Shown here: positions 14,992 to 21,369 of the stretch, piece after piece
Numbering within the stretch: position 1 is the first letter of the stretch
Layout: every line of letters starts with the position of its first letter
Origin: Bacillota bacterium
GTDB lineage: Bacteria; Bacillota; Clostridia; Acetivibrionales; DSM-1351
Assembly: GCA_023415305.1 (NCBI GenBank)
Contig: JAEZKZ010000022.1
Coordinates: 1-21,369, forward strand
Direction of reading: 5' to 3'
DNA: 21,369 nt
The notes under the pieces: model-generated
Database searches by the model: none
What the model was told of the DNA's origin: nothing
The model's input: only the letters and a program-made list of their open reading frames with translations
Program-made: the position numbers and the translations under genes

Positions 14992-15021
14992 AGTATAAAA
15001 TACATTTCCATACATTGTCAA
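14992..15021 (-). promoter_or_regulatory. Strong promoter of the short minus-strand unit
   Basis: A perfect TTGACA (15021-15016) and TATACT (14997-14992) are separated by 18 bp. The unit it drives runs through the 12-aa ORF and a structured region to the tandem terminators, giving an RNA of roughly 200-250 nt. Confidence 0.75.
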
Positions 15022-15120
15022 TAGCAATGTTCAGGTCATCCTCATATTATGTATTGATACACTGACAATTGAATAAATTTTACACTGTTGTTCAATAATA
15101 TAAAATGAGGAGGCTTAACT

Positions 15121-15408
15121 GTGGCAAAATATATAAAAAATCCGATACCTATAGAAGCAATTGAATACAAAATCGGCCTGGAAGACGGCTTTGATGATTT
15201 GGATACAGCTGCTAAAGCAGGACTGGATACTACAAATTATCAAAACCCCGTCGGATTCGAGAAAGTACCCTTTATCGTTACACTTGAGGGGAAGCATTAC
15301 ATTAATAAAGGCGATTATATAATAACAGGTATTGACGGTGAAAGATATCCCTGCAAAAGAGAAATCTTCTTTAAAACCTATTCTCCGACAAATATAACAA
15401 ATATTTAG
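15121..15408 (+). CDS. Phage-type small protein (orphan)
   Basis: The 95-aa product has the layout of a common phage-encoded hypothetical protein: N-terminal KNPIPIEAIEY, then IVTLEGKHYINKGDYIITGI and the terminal GERYPCKREIFFKTY. Such proteins occur in siphovirus and prophage early or packaging regions without an assigned function. The start is GTG with GGAGG 7 nt upstream. No other phage gene is visible, so this is a prophage remnant or a domesticated gene. It converges on the SLATT gene with about 70 bp between their ends. Confidence 0.75.
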   Translation: MAKYIKNPIPIEAIEYKIGLEDGFDDLDTAAKAGLDTTNYQNPVGFEKVPFIVTLEGKHYINKGDYIITGIDGERYPCKREIFFKTYSPTNITNI

Positions 15409-15479
15409 AACAATAATTGGGTATACTTGAACATTGAATGTTGCACTTATAAGTTACCATAGCTTTTCCAATTCACAAT

Positions 15480-15920
15480 TTAGGTCTTAACCGGCTTAAT
15501 CAGACTTAATTCAATGCTCTTCCAGTTTCTGTTCTCCTTCTCCAGTATGGAATTTACTACGAATAGTAAAAGTTCTCTTTTGTTGTCATCATTATACGGA
15601 TTGCAGTTATTAATATAAAGATCCTTCTGATGTTTTAATGTTTCGGCTACGGTACGGTATTCAATCCATAATTTGTGGTAACCAAATGTGGTATTCAATG
15701 CAGTAGCTATGGTTATACACGACCCCATCAGTGCAACTATGTACTTGGCCGGACCGAATACATCAATAAATAATGCTGCAAACGGAATCATTGCTGAGAT
15801 AATTATGTCCAGCAAAACAAGACAAGTATATCGCTTTTTATTCTTTATTGACTTCGCATCGTAATAGGCCAGATAGCTGTCCAGGTAATTTTCTGCATTG
15901 ATACCGCTGACATTATCCAT
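15480..15920 (-). CDS. SLATT-type (DUF4231-like) two-TM membrane protein
   Basis: The 146-aa protein has a short N-terminal helix, two membrane helices (about 32-54 and 57-79), and then a cytoplasmic helical part with the DUF4231/SLATT signature: K-L-W85-I-E-Y-R89-T at the end of TM2, E-T-L-K-H-Q-K-D-L-Y (93-102), N-P-Y (107-109), and a terminal S-I-L-E-K-E-N-R-N-W133. SLATT (SMODS and SLOG-associating 2TM) domains are predicted pore-forming or membrane-disrupting effectors of nucleotide-signal conflict systems. No sensor domain is fused to it. It begins 21 nt after the TIR gene stop, with GGGGA 8 nt before the ATG, so the two form one operon. I infer it is the effector of the pair. Confidence 0.8.
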   Translation of the reverse strand: MDNVSGINAENYLDSYLAYYDAKSIKNKKRYTCLVLLDIIISAMIPFAALFIDVFGPAKYIVALMGSCITIATALNTTFGYHKLWIEYRTVAETLKHQKDLYINNCNPYNDDNKRELLLFVVNSILEKENRNWKSIELSLIKPVKT

Positions 15921-15941
15921 AACTTCAATCCCCGTAAATTC

Positions 15942-16355
15942 TTAATATTTCAAAATAATGTTCTTTAAGAGTTCTATTGCCATGTGTGGAGATTGGGCAT
16001 AAAGTATATTACTGTTTAGAATGTATTCTGGTATTCTGTAATCCTGAGCTATGAGTATCTCCGAGTCAATTATAAAGGAACAAATCTCTTTTATCACTCC
16101 AAGTTTGGATAATCTCACAGCTTCATTGATTTCTGACTGAACAAATTTACTCATAAGAGAACTCTTTGATATAAACACGACAAACAATTCTGCTTCACTT
16201 AATTGTTTTAATATGAACTCCATTGTAGTGTCCACATTATAAGGCTGCATGAAATAAATCAAGTTATATTTATCAGGTAATTCTGTTAAATTATCAATTA
16301 CTGTTCTAATGTAATCATGATCCTTACTGCTGCACGATAAAAATATATTGATCAT
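15942..16355 (-). CDS. Minimal TIR-domain protein
   Basis: All 137 residues make up a single TIR domain: beta A with INIFLSCSSKDHDYIRTVIDNL (box 1), a central beta strand ELFVVFISKSSLMSKF (56-71), and the catalytic-glutamate position E75 in FVQSEINEAV. The usual Trp of the S-x-W-x-x-x-E pattern is Phe71. TIR domains of this bacterial type cleave NAD+ or make cyclic ADP-ribose-like signals; the retained Glu fits an active enzyme. AGGGG lies 6 nt before the ATG. It is followed 21 nt later by the SLATT gene. No SIR2, macro, CD-NTase, SLOG or STING-like gene is in the window. The family call is firm; enzyme activity and a role in defence are inference. Confidence 0.85.
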   Translation of the reverse strand: MINIFLSCSSKDHDYIRTVIDNLTELPDKYNLIYFMQPYNVDTTMEFILKQLSEAELFVVFISKSSLMSKFVQSEINEAVRLSKLGVIKEICSFIIDSEILIAQDYRIPEYILNSNILYAQSPHMAIELLKNIILKY

Positions 16356-16463
16356 TTGAAGCCCCTTATGGTACGCTTGGAGTTATCAATATATTTTATT
16401 CCTATATGGGCCGATACATGTCATTTAACAGTTATTTTCTCAGTTATAGCTATTAGTATACTT

Positions 16464-17450
16464 CTAAAATCCTAGAAGCTTTAACACATGTTTTTCCACA
16501 TGCCGGTTTTCACCCTTATAGGGGAAGTTGTGAATATGAAGAGCCGGATTGAAATTCAACTCAATAACGCTGTAATTACTCGAATTTGGAGCTTCCTTTA
16601 TATTGCGGATTATAATATCTGCCCCACATATTTTTGCTCCCACAGCTCTTGCGGCTTCGATGGCTATTTTCTTGTATTCTGCTGACACTTCATCAGTGAA
16701 ATCAATACTGTCTCCGCCGGTACTGATATTTGAGTTTTCTCGGAGGAAGACCGTCTCATCTCTTTTGGGAACGTATGAAAAATCTTTACCCTGTAGTGCA
16801 AGATAATCCTTTTCAACATGACCGAGCCTGAGTTTTTCAAGTGGGGTCTTGTACCCCTCACCTCTTAAGGGGTTCTTGTTTTTTTCAAACACCAGCTGCT
16901 CTATGGTTTGCTCTCCGTCTCCGGTAATATTGGCAGGAACTCTATGCAGTATAGCCGGAACTTCATTATCAATTACCAAAAACCTGTATTCCCTGCCTTC
17001 AATAAAATCTTCGATCATTGCTGTATCATCATATTCCAATGCGAATTGAACTGCATTCTTTAAGGCTTCGATGAATACAGGCTGCTTAAGTATTACCACA
17101 CCCTTGCCAAAATTTGTTGATTTAGGTTTTACAACTAAATCTCTTTCTTTAAAGGTATCATAAGTTAATAAAGCTTCATCTGAGGATTTTACCGAAAGGC
17201 CTTTGGGAACATTTATGCCTTTTTCATTCAATATATGCTTTGTAACCTCTTTATTCTCCATTATAAGTGGAGCAATATAGGTATCTGCAGATGTTTTTGT
17301 GGCCTGCTTTATATATTCTACCCTATCTTCCTTTATCAAACGGATGAAGTTATCATTCCAATCCAATACCTCCACCTCTATACCTCTTTTTAATGCTTCC
17401 TCAATCAATACCTGTGTTGATAGTTCCAGACTCTCATAACCATTTACCAT
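16464..17450 (-). CDS. ATP-grasp ligase, GshF C-terminal-half-like glutathione synthetase
   Basis: This 328-aa protein corresponds to the ATP-grasp half of bifunctional GshF, which adds glycine to gamma-glutamylcysteine. It begins with the linker signature NGYESLELSTQVLIEEALKRG, then shows the ATP-binding lysine K108 in LVVKPKSTNFGKGV, the E-G-R-E-Y-R block (151-156) and the metal-binding E297-x-N299 in VIELNFNP. It directly follows gshA (31-nt gap), so the two together rebuild GshF from separate chains, cut at the natural domain boundary. The ribosome binding site (AAGGG, 12 nt) is weak. Cyanophycin-synthetase-like ligases share this fold, but the gshA neighbour makes glutathione the likely product. 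Confidence 0.85.
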   Translation of the reverse strand: MVNGYESLELSTQVLIEEALKRGIEVEVLDWNDNFIRLIKEDRVEYIKQATKTSADTYIAPLIMENKEVTKHILNEKGINVPKGLSVKSSDEALLTYDTFKERDLVVKPKSTNFGKGVVILKQPVFIEALKNAVQFALEYDDTAMIEDFIEGREYRFLVIDNEVPAILHRVPANITGDGEQTIEQLVFEKNKNPLRGEGYKTPLEKLRLGHVEKDYLALQGKDFSYVPKRDETVFLRENSNISTGGDSIDFTDEVSAEYKKIAIEAARAVGAKICGADIIIRNIKEAPNSSNYSVIELNFNPALHIHNFPYKGENRHVEKHVLKLLGF

Positions 17451-17481
17451 AACTTAATCTACCCTTCTGATTTATTATTAA

Positions 17482-18927
17482 TTATTTTTCATTGATCAAC
17501 TTCAGCCCATAATTTATAAAATCGGTATTTGTCTCCCGCATTTCCCTTTGAATCCGTTCAGATGGAAGCAAGGACAAATCCACAAGTTTGGCATATTCTG
17601 CAGCTACGCTTTTGGAATATTTCCTCTCCCGACCAGCCTTATCCATAAGGTCAGCGATAATTTGAAGCTTATCAAATATTATTCTTCCAAACTCCTTTAA
17701 CGGCAGTATCTTGAGTTCATTCCCATAAAGCAATAAATCTTCCATCCTTCCAAAAAGTGCTGTCATATGATGATTTGAGTTTATTCTTTCGAACTCATAC
17801 TGAGATATTTTAGGGCTCCTTTCAAATAAGCAGTAGAGCATAAAAACCTGTAGAAAATGTAATTGCTGAAGTGTAATACCCGTTTTTTCATAGGGATTTA
17901 TGTCCAACAGCCTGACTTCGAGATACTTGACTCCCCTCTCCTCCAAAGCACTGAGCTGAGTTTCTCCCGGAGAAGTATTCTGCTTTAGGCGTATTGTTGA
18001 ATAAAATTCACTTTCCTTCTGCAGTATATTTTTATTCAACTGAATACCCTTATCACCCATCTTTTCATCTATTTTTGAATACTTTTTGCTTTTTGTATTA
18101 ATCATTTTTTTGAGCTTTGCCATATACTCATCAAGGTCGTTAAAATAAATATTAATTTTTCCGCCATTAATATCCGAATACCCAAATCTGCTTACCCTGA
18201 GTGAAGTGGCCTTCTGATTAAAATTGTGCAGTAGAGCAGTACTTTCGGGGCAGCACTTTTCAACTATCTTTAGTTCTTGCTCAATAACTGAACTGAATGT
18301 GGCATCATAATTTGGAGAAGCTCCAAACAAGTAAATCAGCAGCCATCTATAGCGCAAAAAGTTTCTTGTAATCGCCATATACATTTCATTTTTAAAGTTT
18401 ATATAACTATTATTCCCTCCGAACCTTTCATGTAACGTCTGAATCATGCTCTCCTTAAATGAAAAATTATAGTGAATTCCAGAAATCATCTGCATCTTTT
18501 TCCCGTAGCGATAAGCCAAACCATTTCGATATGCGGTTTTTTCCCGCCCCTCTTTAGTCTGCTTGAAGACAGCAACTGGAATCATTTCTTCGGTCGGCAG
18601 TTTGGGAGGCATACTTAACGGCCAGAGAAACTCTTCCTTAATACCTTTCTCGACTTCGGTAAATATTTCTTTTAATGATTCATAAGCCTCCTCCACACTT
18701 TCTAAGGTCGGTGTTATCATCTCGATCTGGCTTTCTGAAAAGTCAGTGGTTATACGGGTATTTTCCTCCTTATCTCCAAAAACAGCCGGGTGTGGTGTTA
18801 AAGCAAGCTCTCCCTTTGGAGTAATTCTCTGAGTTTCTCTTTCAATTCCAAAGTATCCCCCATTAAGCATACAGGCTCTGTCATCACTAGAAAACAGCTT
18901 TAGCGCCTGGTCAAAATTCCAACCCAT
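17482..18927 (-). CDS. gshA: Glutamate-cysteine ligase
   Basis: Gamma-glutamylcysteine synthetase makes the first intermediate of glutathione. From the ATG at 18927 it is 481 aa. The signature G-I-E-R-E-T-Q-R-I near residue 28 and the block TDFSESQIEMITP (about 61-73), with its binding-site acids, mark the GshA/GshF-N family, as do MISGIHYNFSF and RYRWLLIYLFGASP. The start is chosen because GGCGGAG lies just upstream; an in-frame ATG six codons earlier has none. Two GTTC-N10-GAAC repeats lie 35-140 bp upstream, suggesting control by the neighbouring ArsR protein. No clear promoter is seen. Confidence 0.92.
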   Translation of the reverse strand: MGWNFDQALKLFSSDDRACMLNGGYFGIERETQRITPKGELALTPHPAVFGDKEENTRITTDFSESQIEMITPTLESVEEAYESLKEIFTEVEKGIKEEFLWPLSMPPKLPTEEMIPVAVFKQTKEGREKTAYRNGLAYRYGKKMQMISGIHYNFSFKESMIQTLHERFGGNNSYINFKNEMYMAITRNFLRYRWLLIYLFGASPNYDATFSSVIEQELKIVEKCCPESTALLHNFNQKATSLRVSRFGYSDINGGKINIYFNDLDEYMAKLKKMINTKSKKYSKIDEKMGDKGIQLNKNILQKESEFYSTIRLKQNTSPGETQLSALEERGVKYLEVRLLDINPYEKTGITLQQLHFLQVFMLYCLFERSPKISQYEFERINSNHHMTALFGRMEDLLLYGNELKILPLKEFGRIIFDKLQIIADLMDKAGRERKYSKSVAAEYAKLVDLSLLPSERIQREMRETNTDFINYGLKLINEK

Positions 18928-18961
18928 AAATCTCCGCCTTTCCATATAATCTTTATATGCT

Positions 18962-18979
18962 GTTCTATAGAAGTCGAAC
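18962..18979. promoter_or_regulatory. GTTC-N10-GAAC operator candidate 1 (gshA upstream)
   Basis: GTTCTATAGAAGTCGAAC is an imperfect inverted repeat identical at 15 of 18 positions to the site over the arsR promoter. It lies about 35 bp before the gshA start. Confidence 0.6.
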
Positions 18980-19046
18980 TTTTATCCTAAAATTTTTTAA
19001 CTCCTTCTATAGTTTACTCTTAGTGTTAAAAAATATATATTTCATT

Positions 19047-19064
19047 GTTCTACAACCATAGAAC
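19047..19064. promoter_or_regulatory. GTTC-N10-GAAC operator candidate 2 (gshA upstream)
   Basis: GTTCTACAACCATAGAAC is a perfect 6-bp inverted repeat, GTTCTA/TAGAAC, with a 6-bp spacer. Its 18-bp span is the same as the other two sites. Confidence 0.6.
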
Positions 19065-19119
19065 TATTTAATCAAAAAATTTTGCTCTAAAATATTACTT
19101 CTGGTATATATCCTTTTGT

Positions 19120-19428
19120 TTATTTCAAAAAACTGCGTATAGCTTCAACGGCTTCCATATTAACCTTGCATACAGAACTTTGTCCGTTACGGGTACACGA
19201 AATAAGTCCCGCATTTTCCAGTTCTTTAAAATGATGCGAAATAGTTGATTTTGACAGTTGCATACAGCAGCATGCTTTGGTAAAGCATTTCTCCATGCCG
19301 TCAGTATATAGAAAACTTCCATCCTCACTACTGGCGCTCTGTTGCCACTCATACAACATTTCAAATATTAAATACCTTTGTTCGCTTGATAGAGCTTTAA
19401 AAATTTTGACCAAATTTAATTTATTCAT
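19120..19428 (-). CDS. ArsR/SmtB-family transcriptional regulator with Cys cluster
   Basis: This 102-aa winged-helix repressor has the ArsR layout: KIFKALSSEQRYLIFEML (9-25), the recognition helix LSKSTISHHFKELENAGLI (58-76) and the wing C78-T-R-N-G-Q-S-S-V-C87. The metal site near alpha 3, normally C-x-C, is here K-A-C53-C54-C55, with C48 a few residues earlier. Thiol-linked metal or electrophile sensing is therefore likely. It is divergent from copA and upstream of gshA. An operator-like repeat overlaps its own -10 box. The promoter spacing puts the transcription start on the A of the ATG, so the message would be leaderless. The inducer is not deducible. Confidence 0.88.
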   Translation of the reverse strand: MNKLNLVKIFKALSSEQRYLIFEMLYEWQQSASSEDGSFLYTDGMEKCFTKACCCMQLSKSTISHHFKELENAGLISCTRNGQSSVCKVNMEAVEAIRSFLK

Positions 19429-19429
19429 A

Positions 19430-19447
19430 GTTCTATAATAATCGAAC
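19430..19447. promoter_or_regulatory. GTTC-N10-GAAC operator candidate 3 (over the arsR promoter)
   Basis: GTTCTATAATAATCGAAC covers the arsR -10 box and ends two bases from the start codon, the expected place for an autorepressor. Confidence 0.65.
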
Positions 19448-19463
19448 AGTTAGTTAATGTCAA
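19435..19463 (-). promoter_or_regulatory. arsR promoter, predicted leaderless start
   Basis: A perfect TTGACA (19463-19458) and TATTAT (19440-19435) are 17 bp apart on the minus strand. Only six bases separate the -10 box from the ATG, so +1 falls on or next to the initiation codon. Confidence 0.7.
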
Positions 19464-19478
19464 TATTTTCTATTGTAA

Positions 19479-19507
19479 TTGACAAAATATAGAATTAAAC
19501 ATATAAT
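19479..19507 (+). promoter_or_regulatory. Consensus promoter of copA
   Basis: TTGACA (19479-19484), 17 bp and TATAAT (19502-19507) match the sigma-A consensus exactly. It is back to back with the arsR promoter, the two -35 boxes lying 15 bp apart. It leaves a leader of about 225 nt before copA. Confidence 0.85.
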
Positions 19508-19664
19508 TATAGTATTCATATATACTTTGTATGTTATACAATTTCCAAATCCTTTATACGTATATTACAAGTATTTTTTAGATATTTATAAGAATATTAT
19601 AGGAATATATAAGTATGTTTTTAAGCAAATAACCAATATATACCGTTGACCGGATATTCAGGAG

Positions 19665-19723
19665 GCGGAGTTACAAATTGCAGAAATACTGCAATTTGTA
19701 ACTCCGCTTTATTATTATTTTTT
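19665..19723 (+). terminator. Perfect 19-bp hairpin plus T-tract in the copA leader
   Basis: The arms 19665-19683 and 19689-19707 pair at all 19 positions around a 5-nt loop AAATA and are followed by a T-rich run (19708-19723). It lies between the copA promoter and its ribosome binding site, so it looks like an attenuator. An orphan AGGAGG (19660-19665) touches its base, and a TTG-started 7-codon frame (LQKYCNL read as MQKYCNL) lies within it. The rest of the leader (19514-19659) is AT-rich with no gene seen. Confidence 0.65.
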
Positions 19724-19737
19724 AAGGTGGTGTTCTA

Positions 19738-21369
19738 ATGGAAAGTGCGGTGCTAAAAATATATGGTATGACCTGTACCCTATGTTCAATATCCATAGAG
19801 ACAAGGGTCGGTTCAATAGACGGTGTTGAAAAGGTCACAGTCAACTATGCGGCTGAAAAAGCTTTTCTGAACTATAATAAGGATAAGGTAAATCTAAGCC
19901 TGATTAAAAATAACATTGAAAAACTTGGCTTTTCAGTAAGCGATAGCTTATCAGATCAGATTAATCAGCACAAAAGACATTCGGAGCTGCAAAAACTAAA
20001 ACGTCTTCTGGTTCTATCAGCAATTTTAACCTTTCCCATGCTGATTGCCATGTTTCTTGGTGGTATAGGTTTTTGCCATGACTATTTTTTTCCAGGCGCC
20101 GAGAAATCAACTGCTGCATATATAATTGATTATCTGCGCTTTAAGGCCAGACTGCTCCATGACTGGCGCCTGCAGCTGGTACTTTCAACACCTGTTCAAT
20201 TTATAGTTGGCTTCAAATTTTATAAAAACGCTTTTTATTCTCTACGGTGGAAAAAAGCAACCATGGATTTGCTTGTAGTACTTGGTTCCTCTGCTGCATA
20301 CTTCTACAGTCTTTATACCTCGATTTATGATAATAATCTTTTACAGTCAGGTATGAAAAATATATACTTCGAAGCCTCCTCGGTAATTATCACCTTTGTT
20401 CTGCTGGGTAAATTTCTTGAGGCAAAATCCAGAAAGAGTACCTCCATGGCTATTGAAGGCCTTCTCTCCCTGAGACCCAAGCTGGCAACTGTTATCAGGA
20501 AATCTGATGAAATTCAGCTTCCGATAGATGAGGTAGCTGTTGATGACATAGTCATGGTACGACCTGGAGAGAAAATACCTGTTGACGGAATAATAATTGA
20601 GGGCAGCTCGGCTGTAGATGAATCAATGCTAACCGGAGAAAGCCTTCCTGTAGAAAAAAGCACTAATGATACAGTGACCGGAGCCTCGCTGAACACATAT
20701 GGCTTTATAAAAATTCGAGCCATAAGGGTTGGAAGTGATACCTTACTGTCACAGATTATTAAAGTGACCGAAGAAGCTCAAAGCAGTAAAGCCAATATTC
20801 AAAAAACAGCAGATAAAGTCAGTGCTTTTTTCATTCCGGCAGTATTATTACTTTCACTGATTACATTTTTTACATGGTTTTCTGTTCTGGATTACTCCAT
20901 ATTTCTGATTGATAAACCTATTATATATGCTGTTGCAGTAATAGTTGTATCCTGCCCCTGTGCATTAGGCCTTGCAACTCCGACTGGAATTATGTCAGGA
21001 ATGACGAGAGCTCTGAAAAGCGGAATATTAGTAAAAAGCGGAGATGTTCTTGAAAAGGCTTATAAGACAAATACTGTAGTATTTGATAAAACAGGGACTC
21101 TCACTACCGGTAAACTTACTTTATCGGACTTTATTGTTATAAATCAGGATATTCATTGCCTTTCAAAGGAAAAATTACTAAACATGGCGGCAAATGCTCA
21201 GAAGGGTTCAGAACACCCCATAGGAAAAGCTATCTGTAATGCAGTAAATGGGTCAGAAAACTACGCAGAGATGTCGGTAAAGGATTTCCGGGCTTTCCAC
21301 GGAAAAGGTATATATGCAGTAGTTGACGGTATTGATACAAGGATAGGTTCTAAAGCCTATATACTGGAG
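19738..21369 (+). CDS. copA: Copper-translocating P1B-type ATPase, partial
   Basis: CopA-type pumps export Cu(I) from the cytoplasm. 544 codons are present and the gene runs off the window. Domains in order: one heavy-metal-associated domain (about 1-68) with GMTC13-x-x-C16; a loop and membrane helices from about 86; the actuator domain with the T-G-E-S phosphatase motif (about 299-302); the transmembrane copper site C406-P-C408 in VVSCPCALGLATPTG; the phosphorylation site D450-K-T-G-T; and the nucleotide-domain S-E-H-P-I-G motif. The CPC motif and HMA domain favour Cu(I). The ATG is preceded by AAGGTGG at about 7 nt. It is divergent from the ArsR-like gene; the leader contains a perfect terminator-like hairpin. 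The missing C-terminal part is outside the window. Confidence 0.95.
   Translation, partial: MESAVLKIYGMTCTLCSISIETRVGSIDGVEKVTVNYAAEKAFLNYNKDKVNLSLIKNNIEKLGFSVSDSLSDQINQHKRHSELQKLKRLLVLSAILTFPMLIAMFLGGIGFCHDYFFPGAEKSTAAYIIDYLRFKARLLHDWRLQLVLSTPVQFIVGFKFYKNAFYSLRWKKATMDLLVVLGSSAAYFYSLYTSIYDNNLLQSGMKNIYFEASSVIITFVLLGKFLEAKSRKSTSMAIEGLLSLRPKLATVIRKSDEIQLPIDEVAVDDIVMVRPGEKIPVDGIIIEGSSAVDESMLTGESLPVEKSTNDTVTGASLNTYGFIKIRAIRVGSDTLLSQIIKVTEEAQSSKANIQKTADKVSAFFIPAVLLLSLITFFTWFSVLDYSIFLIDKPIIYAVAVIVVSCPCALGLATPTGIMSGMTRALKSGILVKSGDVLEKAYKTNTVVFDKTGTLTTGKLTLSDFIVINQDIHCLSKEKLLNMAANAQKGSEHPIGKAICNAVNGSENYAEMSVKDFRAFHGKGIYAVVDGIDTRIGSKAYILE

Noticed and set aside
15409..15479. Possible bidirectional terminator between the phage-type gene and the SLATT gene
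   Set aside because: Only short palindromes (AACAT/ATGTT, ACTTATAAGT) and a distant AATTGG/CCAATT pair are present, with no U-tract on either strand.
16356..16463. Promoter of the TIR-SLATT operon
   Set aside because: Several TATA-like boxes occur, but none has a convincing -35 at 16-18 bp, so no site is called.
19458..19484. TGTCAAT-N13-ATTGACA inverted repeat as an operator
   Set aside because: It is explained by the two divergent perfect -35 boxes of arsR and copA facing each other.

Overview
The window reads as chromosomal DNA of a low-GC Gram-positive of the clostridial type. The evidence is strong AGGAGG-type ribosome binding sites, frequent GTG starts, sigma-A-like promoters with near-consensus boxes, and the conserved block rplS - lepB - ylqF(rbgA) - rnhB - ylqG - ylqH - yraN, which matches the Bacillus/Clostridium arrangement. 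A cellulolytic Clostridium/Ruminiclostridium is my impression, but nothing here proves the genus. I see no rRNA, tRNA, CRISPR array or transposase.

Region 1 (6-10704) is the housekeeping block on the minus strand: rplS with a structured leader, lepB, rbgA, rnhB, the FliK-like ylqG, the FlhB-C-like ylqH and yraN, then a separate M19 dipeptidase. Two insertions interrupt the block. One is an oppositely oriented solo extracellular solute-binding protein (6742-8247). The other is an S41-peptidase lipoprotein preceded by a frameshifted small membrane ORF (2038-3706).

Region 2 (10744-14514) holds dcd, whose upstream region looks like a leader-peptide/terminator attenuator. Upstream of that is a translationally coupled operon: a 49-aa basic protein, rsgA, a GNAT acetyltransferase and a SAM methyltransferase.

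Region 3 (about 14515-16440) is the accessory part. It holds a short minus-strand transcription unit with a strong promoter, a 12-codon ORF and two stacked intrinsic terminators. It also holds a phage-type orphan gene on the plus strand and a two-gene cassette made of a minimal TIR-domain protein and a two-TM SLATT-type (DUF4231-like) membrane protein. The TIR-SLATT pair is the best candidate for a little-described biological system, plausibly an abortive-infection or signalling module.

Region 4 (16464-21369) concerns thiols and metals. A GshF-type glutathione synthesis enzyme is split into two genes (gshA and an ATP-grasp ligase). An ArsR-family regulator with a Cys-Cys-Cys cluster lies upstream, and a CopA-type P1B ATPase is divergent from it and cut by the window end. 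Three 18-bp GTTC-N10-GAAC inverted repeats, one over the arsR -10 box and two upstream of gshA, suggest that this regulator controls itself and glutathione synthesis. The arsR promoter is placed so that the mRNA would be leaderless, and copA is preceded by a perfect 19-bp terminator-like hairpin.
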